A stretch of DNA of 64,000 nucleotides, taken from assembly GCF_027625935.1 (NCBI RefSeq), contig NZ_CP115300.1, positions 8,432,001-8,496,000 on the forward strand, read 5' to 3'. Made by a program: the position numbers and the translations under genes. The stretch comes from Streptomyces camelliae (GTDB lineage: Bacteria; Actinomycetota; Actinomycetes; Streptomycetales; Streptomycetaceae). Each line of letters begins with the position of its first letter. The first letter of the stretch is position 1. Below, piece by piece: positions 1 through 7,676 of the stretch. The notes beneath the pieces are model-generated. The model saw only the letters and a program-made list of their open reading frames with translations. It made no database searches and had not been told where the DNA came from.

Positions 1-2475
1 CTCCCAGAACCGCGCCCCCGACCGCTCGCACTCGGCGGCGGCCTCGGCCAGCAGCCCGGCCGCGTCGCCCGGCCTGCCTTCGGCCACCGCGAGCTGCGCG
101 GAGATGCGCAGCGCCAGCGCCCGTGGCAGCGGCAGGTCCAGTCGGCCGGCCACCTCGCGGGCCCGCCCCTCGTACGCGCGGGCCCCCGGCAGATCACCGA
201 GGGCCAGACAGGCCCGGACCAGGATCTCCAGGAAGAGCACGTGCCGGGAGGGCGGAAACCGTTCGAGACCGGGCCCGCCCGCCCGCAGCACCAGGTCCCG
301 GGCGCCCTCCGGATCGCCGCTGAGGAACGCCGTGTAGGCGAGCACGCTCCACGCCGTCGACGCCCACCAGTCCACGCCCGGACCCGACACGGCCACCGCC
401 TCCCGCGCCGCGGCCACCGGAGCCGGATCACCTGGCGGGCAGGCCGCGGTCAGCACCTGCGCCTTCAGCGCCATCACGAACGACAGCGCCTCGTCACTGC
501 CCAGCCCGCGTGCGACCTCCTCGGCCTCGGCGACCTGCTCCAGCGCCGTACGCAGCTCCCCGGTCTGATTGCCGATGTGTGCCTTGACCAGCAGCAGATA
601 CGGCAGCTGGGCCACCTGGCCGGTGCGCCGCGCGACGGCGAGACCCCGATCGGCGTGTCGGCCCGCGTCGGCGAAATCCTCCAGCAGCGTCTCCGCCCAG
701 GCCAGCCGGGCGAGCGGCTCGCACAGCCCGGTCAGCTCGTCGTCGGGCAGCGCGTCCACCAGCGCGGCGGCCCGCCGGGCGGCCCGGCGCGCCGCCGCCA
801 TGTCACCCTCGTACGCCTCACCGAGCGCGGACACCGCGAGCACGCCCGCCTCCGCCACCTCGTCGCCCAGCGACCGGGCCGCCGCGAGCGCCCGTACGAC
901 GGTCGCCCGGACCTCCCCGTAGGCGGCGGCACGGGACGCCGACGAGCCCAGCTCCCGGCCCAGCGCCACCATGTCGGCCGGCGCCGGGCCGGGCCGCCGG
1001 TCCAGCTCCCGGCGCAAGAGCGCGACCGCCTCCGCGTAGCGGCCCAGGCGCCGTTCCATGTCCGCGCAGCTCACCACGGCCGGCACCCGCACCGGGCCGT
1101 CGTCCGGGCCCTGCGCCAGGGCGATCACCTCGTGCAGCAGGTCCCTGCTGTCCCGCAGCCGCCCGGCGGCGCCGAGCGCCCGGGCCCGCTCCAGCAGCCA
1201 GCCCCGGCGCCGGGCCGCGTGCTCCGCGGTGTGCGGCAGATGGCGCAACGCCGCCTCCCACCAGTGCGCGCTGCTCGCCGGCGCCGTCCGCGCGGTCTGC
1301 CGGGCCGCCCGCACCAGTACACCCGCCGCGTCCGGGTCCCAGCCGGTCAGGGCACGCTCCACATGGTGCGCCTGCTCGGCCGGGGGAGCACCGGTCCGGG
1401 CCAGTTCGGCGGCGGCCCGGCGATGCACGGCCGCGCGCCGCCAGGGTTCCATGCCGTCGTGCACGAGGGAGCGCAGCACCGGGTGGCGCGGGGCCAGCCG
1501 GTCGCCGGTGCCCGAGCGCAGCAGATCACGGCGCGCCAACACGCCCAGGTCGTCCAGCAGTTCGACCTCCGGACGGCCGCTGACCGCCCGCACCAGAGCG
1601 GGGGTCGCCTGGTCGCCGAGGACCGCGACCGTCTCCAGCGTGCGCAGCTGGTCCTCGGTCAGCGGGCTCAGCTCCTCCAGCAGCAGCGACGTCAACCCCA
1701 GGGCGGGCAGGGCCCGTTGGGCGCCGGCCGTGCGGTGGGCGTGCAGCAGGGCCAGCAGATAGAGCGGGTTGCCCTCGCTCGCCGCGTGCAGCCGGTCCAG
1801 CTCCGCGGGCGCCAGATCGGGGGCGAGGCGCTCGGCGCACTCCTGCCGGGGCAGCGGGCCGAGGTCCAGACGGAGCACGGTGTCGGCCTCGACGCCCCGG
1901 GTCAGCGACGCGGCGAGCGGTGCCGGGCTCTGCCGGGCCCGGCGGGCGACCAGGAGGACGACGGGCCCGGGCGCGGGGTGCCGTACCAGATGGTCCAGCA
2001 GATCCCAGGACGCCGGGTCCGCCCAGTGCAGGTCGTCCAGCGCCAACAGCAGCCCCGGGCCGCTGACATGGGCCAGCAGTGCGGCCGTCGCCCGGTGCAG
2101 CCGGAACCGGTCCACACCGCCGCGGGCACAGCCGTGCAACACGGGGGCGGCGTCGGCGACCGCGGCGAAGCCTTCCGGTGCGCGCGGGTCGAGGTCGGCG
2201 AAGGCGTCGGTGAACGGCTGGAGGGGCAGATGCCGTTCGTACGCCGTCGCCCGGCCGCGCAGCACCGTGAACCCGCGCTGCCGGGCCCGCCGGCACACCT
2301 CGCTCAGCAGCCGGCTCTTGCCGATGCCGGCCTCCCCGGTGATGTCCACCACCGACGGCGTCCCCCGCTCACCCCCGCCCGCGAGCACCTCCGCCAGCCG
2401 CGCGAGTTCGGCGGCCCGGCCGACCAACGGGGCGGTCCGCCCGGCCGCCGCCTCCGCGTCGATCCCAGCCTCCAC
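1..2475 (-). CDS. LuxR-family (LAL-type) AAA ATPase regulator, C-terminus cut by window edge
   Basis: The reverse strand stays open from a GTG at 2475 to the left edge (825 codons, no stop). The first 60 residues read VEAGIDAEAAAGRTAPLVGR, then a Walker A motif GEAGIGKSRLL near residue 48, typical of large ATP-binding LuxR (LAL) regulators. The rest is the Ala/Leu/Arg-rich helical-repeat middle usual in this family. The C-terminal LuxR helix-turn-helix should lie outside the window, so class assignment rests on the N-terminal ATPase. The family usually runs 900-1000 residues, so roughly 100-150 are missing. No Shine-Dalgarno is obvious before this GTG, so the start could be off by some codons. 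Target genes cannot be inferred. Confidence 0.8.
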   Translation of the reverse strand, partial: MEAGIDAEAAAGRTAPLVGRAAELARLAEVLAGGGERGTPSVVDITGEAGIGKSRLLSEVCRRARQRGFTVLRGRATAYERHLPLQPFTDAFADLDPRAPEGFAAVADAAPVLHGCARGGVDRFRLHRATAALLAHVSGPGLLLALDDLHWADPASWDLLDHLVRHPAPGPVVLLVARRARQSPAPLAASLTRGVEADTVLRLDLGPLPRQECAERLAPDLAPAELDRLHAASEGNPLYLLALLHAHRTAGAQRALPALGLTSLLLEELSPLTEDQLRTLETVAVLGDQATPALVRAVSGRPEVELLDDLGVLARRDLLRSGTGDRLAPRHPVLRSLVHDGMEPWRRAAVHRRAAAELARTGAPPAEQAHHVERALTGWDPDAAGVLVRAARQTARTAPASSAHWWEAALRHLPHTAEHAARRRGWLLERARALGAAGRLRDSRDLLHEVIALAQGPDDGPVRVPAVVSCADMERRLGRYAEAVALLRRELDRRPGPAPADMVALGRELGSSASRAAAYGEVRATVVRALAAARSLGDEVAEAGVLAVSALGEAYEGDMAAARRAARRAAALVDALPDDELTGLCEPLARLAWAETLLEDFADAGRHADRGLAVARRTGQVAQLPYLLLVKAHIGNQTGELRTALEQVAEAEEVARGLGSDEALSFVMALKAQVLTAACPPGDPAPVAAAREAVAVSGPGVDWWASTAWSVLAYTAFLSGDPEGARDLVLRAGGPGLERFPPSRHVLFLEILVRACLALGDLPGARAYEGRAREVAGRLDLPLPRALALRISAQLAVAEGRPGDAAGLLAEAAAECERSGARFWE

Positions 2476-2654
2476 ATGTCCCCCTCCGTGCATCCGTCCG
2501 CCCCGGTGGTCCTCGCCTGCGCATCTGTCAGACAGATCATCGCCTGTGGCCGGGGACTGCAGAAGACGGTCACAGGACCTTCACAACGGCGGACGGTGGG
2601 TGCCCGCGGACCGGGGGACTCGGGAGATGTCGTCGCACGGAGGGAGAGCCTCCA

Positions 2655-2810
2655 GTGATCATCGTCGCGGTTCTGCTGCTGCCCGTCCTGACCTTTCTGC
2701 TGTTCGGCCTCGACCAGGTCGAGGACCGGTGGATCGCCCGGCCTCCGACCCCCCACCACGCCCGCCGCCGCCGCCGGGGCCGGGGCCGCTTCCCGGCCGG
2801 CCGGCGCTGA
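2655..2810 (+). CDS. small single-pass membrane protein, 51 aa
   Basis: A short frame starts with GTG 11 bases after a GGAGGGAG ribosome site. It encodes one hydrophobic helix (VIIVAVLLLPVLTFLLFGL), an acidic patch (DQVEDRW) and an Arg-rich basic tail, the pattern of a small N-out/C-in membrane peptide. It lies divergent from the LuxR/LAL gene. Third codon positions are almost all G or C. I know no function. It is too short for certainty, but the ribosome site and clean one-helix design support a real gene. Confidence 0.45.
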   Translation: MIIVAVLLLPVLTFLLFGLDQVEDRWIARPPTPHHARRRRRGRGRFPAGRR

Positions 2811-2892
2811 GCGGTCGCCGGGACTCGTCTGCCTGCGGCTGATGAGCGGTCCGGCTCCGGCGGCTCCGGTCTCACCCCCATGGCCCGGTCCC

Positions 2893-2986
2893 GATGACCT
2901 GTTGACAGCGGCGGGTGCCGATGAGCTGGTCGACGATGGCGGGTCCTGATGACCTGGTCGATGACGGTGACCTGGTCGATGACGGC
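2893..2986. repeat. degenerate short direct repeats in intergenic DNA
   Basis: Four imperfect copies of a GATGACCTGGTCGATGACGG-like unit follow each other, starting near 2893, 2920, 2948 and 2967. The last two are nearly identical over 18 bases. They sit in the 270-bp space between the small membrane protein gene and the end of the DUF2267 gene. No gene is seen here. Confidence 0.55.
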
Positions 2987-3083
2987 GTCGGAGGTCACGC
3001 TCCGGACCGCGCCCTGCGACCTTGCCCCGCGACAGCTCCCGCCACTGCGCCGTGCGCCCGCACCGGCCTGCCGCCGCCTCGGT

Positions 3084-3536
3084 TCAGCCCGCGTTCCCGG
3101 TGCCTTCGGTGCCCTCGGTCTCTTCGGACGCCCGGCCCACCGGCAGCAGCGCGCGGATGTCCGCGGGCAGCGCGGCCGCCATCCGCTCGGTCAGTTCCGG
3201 GGCGACAGCGGCGTCCAGCACCTCCAGCACGGCGGCGGCCTCCCGCAGCGCCGTGTCCTCGTCCGTGCCCGCCCGGCCGGCGATACGGCCGGCGAACGCG
3301 GTCAGCCCGAACCGTTCGCCCGCGGTGCCCGCGTCGGCCCCCGCGCAGGCGTCGGCCGCCTCCCGCATCGCCGCCGCCATGTCGGGCGGCAGCTGAGCGG
3401 CCACATGCCGGGCCAGGCCGGACGGGAGCCGCTCCGACAGCGTGCACACCACGGCGTGCGCGGCCCGCTCGGCCGACCCCCGGTCGGGCAACTGGGCGAG
3501 TGCCTGCACCTTTCCGATCATCTCGTCGTGCCGCAT
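3084..3536 (-). CDS. DUF2267 domain protein
   Basis: The 150-aa product begins MRHDEMIGKVQALAQLPDRG and continues with an Ala-rich helical pattern containing ERLPSGLARHVAAQLP, the signature layout of DUF2267 proteins. In this family the pattern is repeated twice, as here (second copy around LTERMAAALPADIRALLP). The ATG at 3536 is preceded by GGAAAGGACC on the reverse strand, better than any upstream start. The acidic, Glu/Thr-rich tail is unremarkable. Function of DUF2267 is unknown; it often occurs beside stress or phosphoribosyl-transferase genes. A 56-codon frame upstream overlaps its start and may be co-translated. Confidence 0.75.
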   Translation of the reverse strand: MRHDEMIGKVQALAQLPDRGSAERAAHAVVCTLSERLPSGLARHVAAQLPPDMAAAMREAADACAGADAGTAGERFGLTAFAGRIAGRAGTDEDTALREAAAVLEVLDAAVAPELTERMAAALPADIRALLPVGRASEETEGTEGTGNAG

Positions 3537-3688
3537 GAGGCCGGTCCTTTCCGGATGAAGTTCTCCCGGGCACGGTCGGCGCACCGAGGCCACCGCAGGA
3601 CCGGAGCCGTGAACAAGGAGGTGAGGGAGCCGTAGCCCGCGAGCGGGACGTCACCCTGGTCGTCCTCGCGTGCGGTGTCCGTCGTCAT
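3518..3688 (-). CDS. possible 56-aa leader ORF overlapping the DUF2267 start
   Basis: An ATG at 3688 follows a CCGGAGG ribosome site and opens 56 codons (MTTDTAREDDQGDVPLAGYG...) that end 19 bases inside the DUF2267 gene, the geometry of a translationally coupled small gene. I recognise no family. The first half is acidic and protein-like; the second half is Arg/Cys-rich and less convincing. It may be a leader peptide or a chance frame. Confidence 0.3.
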   Translation of the reverse strand: MTTDTAREDDQGDVPLAGYGSLTSLFTAPVLRWPRCADRARENFIRKGPASCGTTR

Positions 3689-3839
3689 GGGGCCTCCGGT
3701 GCCTGTCCGGACCTGCGGCGGTGCGCACCGGGTTCCCCAGGGCGAGCGGGCGACACGCGGGCGCGAGCCGGCACACGGGCACCGGCGGCACATGGGCGAA
3801 CGCGTGACGTGGGCGAAGCCATACATGACCTGATACGCG

Positions 3840-4164
3840 GTGACCGCCTCCCCTCCGAGCGGCGGCGCGCCGGCCTCCGCGCCGCGCGAGGTGCAGGCCC
3901 GGCAGGCCGCGACGGTCGCGGCCTGGCTGCGCTGTCCCACCGAGATCGACGCGGCCCTGGTCGGCTTGGCCGGTTCCGGGGCGCCGGCCGCCCCGACGGG
4001 ATCACCGGCGCCGTACCGGACGGCGACGCGACGGCCGGGCCTGGCGCACCTGGGTGGACGAGGTGGTGGCCGGCTGGGCGGCGGCGCTGCTCACCGAGCC
4101 GGCACCGGCCGCACCCGCTGTCGCTGCCCTCGCGGGGCGCACTCAAGAAGGCAGGGCGGCCTGA
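3840..4164 (+). pseudogene. frameshifted remnant upstream of hypX
   Basis: Two adjacent frames look coding in succession. The first (GTG 3840, VTASPPSGGAPASAPREVQA...) has strong G/C third positions to about 3995. The second, two bases out of phase, gives RAWRTWVDEVVAGWAAALLT and ends at TGA 4162-4164. A single indel between about 3995 and 4035 would join them into a roughly 105-aa Ala-rich protein. No ribosome site precedes the GTG and I recognise no family. It could be a dead gene or, less likely, a sequencing error. Confidence 0.3.
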
Positions 4165-4242
4165 CGGCCGTCACCCCGAGGCCACGGGAGCCGAGCCCCG
4201 CGCTCGCCTCTGTCGCAACTGCCGCTGCTCGCCGCTGAGTCC

Positions 4243-4338
4243 ATGACGGCTGTCATGCTGCCGGAGGGGCACGACGACGACCACGGCCAGGCCTTCGAGG
4301 ACCTGCGCCAGGCGATCCGGATGGAGGAAGAGACCTGA
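4243..4338 (+). CDS. possible 31-aa ORF before hypX
   Basis: A short acidic frame (MTAVMLPEGHDDDHGQAFED...) ends 66 bases before the hypX start. Its composition is protein-like but it is too short to judge and lacks a good ribosome site. It might be the tail of the degraded gene just upstream, since it lies in the same frame as that remnant's second half after its stop. Confidence 0.2.
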   Translation: MTAVMLPEGHDDDHGQAFEDLRQAIRMEEET

Positions 4339-4404
4339 GCCGCGCGGACGAAACGCCGCAGCGGTCCTTCACCGCACCCGGAACAGCGACGACCATGGCA
4401 TGTC

Positions 4405-6114
4405 ATGAACATTCTGCTCGTGGCCAGCGCGTTCAACAGCCTCTCCCAGCGTCTGTACGCCGAACTGTCGGATCTCGGTCACCACGTCGACGTCGTCCTC
4501 GCCTCGCACGGCCCCGACCCGGTCCGGGCCGCCGTGCGCGACCCGCGGCCGGATCTGGTCGTCGCGCCGATGCTCAGAACGGCCCTGCCGGAGGACGTGT
4601 GGCGCGAGCACACCTGCCTGATCGTGCACCCGGGGCCGCCCGGTGACCGTGGCCCGTCCGCGCTGGACTGGGCCATCGACGGACAGGCGGCGGAGTGGGG
4701 AGTGACCGTCCTGCAGGCCGAGGCGGCGATGGACGCGGGCGGCATCTGGGCCGCGCAGGCGTTCCCCGTACCGCCCGTCGGCAAGAGCGACCTGTACCGC
4801 AACGAGGTCTCGGACGCCGCCGTCACCGCCGTCCTCACGGCCGTACGGCGCTACGCCGAAGGGTCCTACAAGCCCCGCCCGCAGACCGACGAGTCCGTCA
4901 GCGTGGTCTGGCGGGGCGCCCTGAGGCAGGAGCGGCGCCGCATCGACTGGGCGGACGACGACACCGGGACGGTGCTGCGCAAACTCCGCGGTGCCGACTC
5001 GCAGCCGGGCGTCCTGGACGAGCTCCTCGGGCGGGAGGTGTTCCTGCACGGCGGACACCCCGAGGACGAGCTGCGCGGCCGGCCCGGCGAGCTGCTGGCA
5101 CAGCGCGCGGGCGCCGTCTGCCGGGCCACCCGGGACGGCGCCGTCTGGATCCCGGAACTCCGCCCTCGCAAGAGCTCCGGCGACCCCGCACCCTTCCGGC
5201 GCCCGGCCACTTCCGTCCTCGCCGCCTGGGAGCCCGACCTGCGTCTCCCGGACGCCGCCGCACCGCTGGAACTGCCGGCCGGCCGGCGCACCTGGACCGA
5301 CATCCGCTACCGGCAGCGCGGCGACGTCGGCTTCCTGGGCTTCACGTTCCCCGGCGGCGCGATGAGCACCGACCAGTGCCGCCGTCTGCTCGCCGCCTAC
5401 CGGGACGCGCTGACCCGCCCCACCCGGGTCCTCGTGCTCGGCGGGGAGCGCGACTTCTTCTCCAACGGCATCCATCTGAACGTCATCGAAGCGGCCCCCG
5501 ACCCGGCCGAGGAGTCGTGGACCAACCTCAACGCCATGGACGACCTGGTCGAGGCGGTGCTGCGCACCACCGACCGGCTCGTGGTGGCCGCCCTCGCGGG
5601 CAACGCGGCGGCAGGCGGAGCCATGCTCGCCCTCGCCGCCGACGAGGTGTGGTGCCGCACCGGCACCGTCCTCAACCCGCACTACCGGCGCATGGGCCTG
5701 TACGGCTCCGAGTTCTGGACCTACACCCTGCCGCGCCGCGCCGGAGCCGAGCAGGCCGGCCGGCTGACCACCGAGGCCCTGCCCGTCAGCGCCGCGTCCG
5801 CCGCGCGGCTGGGGCTGGTGGACCGGCTCGTACCGGCCACGACCGCTGACTTCCCGGCCGAGGTCGAGCGGCTCGCGGCCGGACTCGCCGCCGCACCCGG
5901 CCTGGACCGGCGGATCGCCGGCAAGGCCGCCGCCCGCGCCGCGGACGAACACGAGTGCCCCCTCGCCGACTACCGCGCGGCCGAACTCGCCCGCATGCAC
6001 GCTCTCTTCTACGACCCGCGGGCCCCCTACCACGCGCTGCGCTCGGCCTTCGTGCGCAAGACACCCACCGGCTCGCCCCGGCCCCTGGCCGCGCCCGCCG
6101 GGGACGTCCGGTGA
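4405..6114 (+). CDS. hypX: HypX: hydrogenase CO-ligand maturation protein
   Basis: The 569-aa protein has the two-domain HypX plan. Residues about 1-250 resemble formyl-tetrahydrofolate-dependent transferases (start MNILLVASAFNSLSQRLYAE, later IVHPGPPGDRGPSALDWAI). Residues about 290-520 form an enoyl-CoA-hydratase/crotonase fold (LGGERDFFSNGIHLNVIE, ALAGNAAAGGAMLALAADEV). HypX enzymes make the CO ligand of the NiFe(CN)2CO site from formyl-THF, allowing maturation in air, which fits an oxygen-exposed hydrogenase. It opens the + strand maturation operon; its TGA overlaps the next GTG by 4 bases. No clear Shine-Dalgarno precedes the ATG, but the N-terminus matches the family start. Confidence 0.93.
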   Translation: MNILLVASAFNSLSQRLYAELSDLGHHVDVVLASHGPDPVRAAVRDPRPDLVVAPMLRTALPEDVWREHTCLIVHPGPPGDRGPSALDWAIDGQAAEWGVTVLQAEAAMDAGGIWAAQAFPVPPVGKSDLYRNEVSDAAVTAVLTAVRRYAEGSYKPRPQTDESVSVVWRGALRQERRRIDWADDDTGTVLRKLRGADSQPGVLDELLGREVFLHGGHPEDELRGRPGELLAQRAGAVCRATRDGAVWIPELRPRKSSGDPAPFRRPATSVLAAWEPDLRLPDAAAPLELPAGRRTWTDIRYRQRGDVGFLGFTFPGGAMSTDQCRRLLAAYRDALTRPTRVLVLGGERDFFSNGIHLNVIEAAPDPAEESWTNLNAMDDLVEAVLRTTDRLVVAALAGNAAAGGAMLALAADEVWCRTGTVLNPHYRRMGLYGSEFWTYTLPRRAGAEQAGRLTTEALPVSAASAARLGLVDRLVPATTADFPAEVERLAAGLAAAPGLDRRIAGKAAARAADEHECPLADYRAAELARMHALFYDPRAPYHALRSAFVRKTPTGSPRPLAAPAGDVR

Positions 6115-6893
6115 CGGCCCGCCTGCTGGTGGCGGGCGTCGGCAACGTCTTCCTCGCCGACGACGCCTTCGGCCCCGAGGTGATCCGCGCCCTCGAACAG
6201 CGCCCGCTGCCGTCCCAGGTGCGCGTGCGCGACTACGGCATCCGGGGCATGGACCTCGCCTACGACCTGCTCGACGGATACGACACCGCCGTCCTCGTCG
6301 ACACCGCGCGGCGCGGCCACCACCCTGGCACCCTCACCTTGATCGAGACCGAACCGCCCGACGCCACCGTCGTACCCGAGGCCCACGGCATGGATCCCGC
6401 GAAGGTGCTCGCCCTGGCCCGGCACCTGGGCGACGAGCCACTGCCCCGGGTGCTCCTGCTGGCCTGCGAACCCGCCGTGCTGCCGAGCGGGGACGACGAC
6501 ATCCTCCCGGGGCTCAGCGCACCGGTCCGGACCGCCGTCGACCATGCCGTGGCCGCACTGCACACCCTGATCCCGGCCCTGCTCGCCGACCCCGCCGGGC
6601 CCGTGCCGATCCCCGCCGGGCCTGTCACCGCGTCGGGTAGCCCGGTCTCCGCCGGTCCGGTGCCTGCGTCGGGTAGCCCGGTCTCCGCCGGTCCGGTCCC
6701 TGCGTCGGGTCGCCGGGTCCCCGCCGGGCCTGTCACCGCGTCGGGTAGCCCGGTCCCCTCCGGTCCGGTCCCCGCCTCGGGCCGCCCGGTCCCCTCCGGT
6801 CCCGTCCCGACGTTGGGCCGCCCGGTGGAATCCGGGCCCCCGCGCCCGGCTGTGCTGCCCGGAAGCGCGGCCGACGGAACCGAAGATCGGTGA
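6111..6893 (+). CDS. hydrogenase maturation endopeptidase with repetitive Pro-rich tail
   Basis: Residues 1-165 match the HyaD/HybD/HupD peptidase family that clips the C-terminus of the NiFe large subunit after Ni insertion. The N-terminal LLVAGVGNVFLADDAFGPEV motif holds the first Ni-sensing acidic residue (Asp where Glu is usual), VLVDTARRG follows, and EAHGMDP carries the His. The GTG start overlaps the hypX stop (GTGA). The substrate should be HhyL, which keeps 22 residues after its last Cys motif. The oddity is the tail: residues about 165-260 are six 12-residue repeats of GPVPASGSPVSA type, absent from ordinary members of about 150-170 aa. Confidence 0.9.
   Translation: MTARLLVAGVGNVFLADDAFGPEVIRALEQRPLPSQVRVRDYGIRGMDLAYDLLDGYDTAVLVDTARRGHHPGTLTLIETEPPDATVVPEAHGMDPAKVLALARHLGDEPLPRVLLLACEPAVLPSGDDDILPGLSAPVRTAVDHAVAALHTLIPALLADPAGPVPIPAGPVTASGSPVSAGPVPASGSPVSAGPVPASGRRVPAGPVTASGSPVPSGPVPASGRPVPSGPVPTLGRPVESGPPRPAVLPGSAADGTEDR
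6618..6833 (+). repeat. six tandem 36-bp repeats in the protease gene
   Basis: Six in-frame 36-bp units start at 6618, 6654, 6690, 6726, 6762 and 6798, each coding a 12-residue GPV(P/T)ASG(S/R)PV(S/P)(A/S) unit. The first five are near copies and the last is diverged. Unit length is a multiple of three, so copy number can vary without breaking the gene. Confidence 0.9.
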
Positions 6894-6953
6894 GACCCCG
6901 GGCCGCATCCGATGCGGCCCGGTCCCCGCCGCCGTATCCGAGGAGCAGCGCCC

Positions 6954-7676
6954 ATGTGCCGGTCCGACGTCCGCCAGGCCGTCCTGGCCAAGAACGACGA
7001 CCTGGCCGCGGGCCTGCGCGGCGACCTCGCCGGACAGGGCGTGAGCGTCGTCAACCTGTTGTCCAGCCCCGGCAGCGGCAAGACCGAACTCCTCGGCCGG
7101 GTCCTGGCCCGCGCGGTCGGGCGGGGCGTGCCGGTGGCCGCGCTGACCGCGGACCTCGCCACCGAGAACGACGCCGTACGGCTCGCCCGGTCCGGGGCGC
7201 CCGTCCAGCAGCTGCTCACCGACGGACTGTGCCACCTGGAGGCCCGTCAGGTGCGCGCCCGGCTGGACGGCTGGCTGCCGCCGGACACCCGGCTGCTCTT
7301 CGTGGAGAACGTCGGCAACCTCGTCTGCCCCGCCGCGTACGACCTCGGGGAGACCCTGCGGATCGTGCTGATGGCGGTCACCGAGGGGGAGGACAAGCCG
7401 CTGAAGTACCCGACCGCGTTCGGCTCGGCCCATCTGGTCGTCATCACCAAGACCGACCTCGCCGAGCCGGCCGGCTTCGACGAGAGCGCCTTCCGGACGA
7501 ACGTGCACCGGGTCAACCCGGGCGTGGAGATCGTCCGGTCCTGCGCCCGTACCGGCGCCGGTGTCGACACCCTCCTGGACCGCGCCCTCGCCGCCCGGGA
7601 CGGCATCCCGCATCGCCCGCCCCTCGCCTCGCATCCGCACGGCCATCACCCCGCCTCCCCCGCTTCCCTCGCATGA
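6954..7676 (+). CDS. hypB: HypB: Ni-insertion GTPase for hydrogenase
   Basis: The 240-aa product is the SIMIBI GTPase that helps HypA load Ni into the large subunit. P-loop SSPGSGKTELL lies near residue 45, DLATENDA follows, and VVITKTDLAEP is the guanine-specificity motif. It lacks the N-terminal CxxCGC and His-rich Ni-storage stretch of some HypB proteins, but a short His cluster (HPHGHH) ends the chain. ATG 6954 follows GAGGAG, a better site than the upstream ATG at 6912. The stop overlaps the hypF start (ATGA). Confidence 0.95.
   Translation: MCRSDVRQAVLAKNDDLAAGLRGDLAGQGVSVVNLLSSPGSGKTELLGRVLARAVGRGVPVAALTADLATENDAVRLARSGAPVQQLLTDGLCHLEARQVRARLDGWLPPDTRLLFVENVGNLVCPAAYDLGETLRIVLMAVTEGEDKPLKYPTAFGSAHLVVITKTDLAEPAGFDESAFRTNVHRVNPGVEIVRSCARTGAGVDTLLDRALAARDGIPHRPPLASHPHGHHPASPASLA

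Noticed and set aside
241..2658. Open frame of 805 codons on the + strand opposite the LuxR/LAL gene
   Set aside because: Its translation is Arg/Gln/Gly-rich with no domain. The opposite strand has a Walker A motif and normal codon bias; this is a high-GC antisense shadow.
4405..6114. Reading the hypX product as a plain enoyl-CoA hydratase
   Set aside because: The crotonase fold is only the C-terminal half; the formyltransferase-like N-terminus and the hyp neighbours identify HypX.
6618..6833. CRISPR array
   Set aside because: The 36-bp units are contiguous, in-frame and code a Pro-rich tail; there are no spacers and no cas genes.
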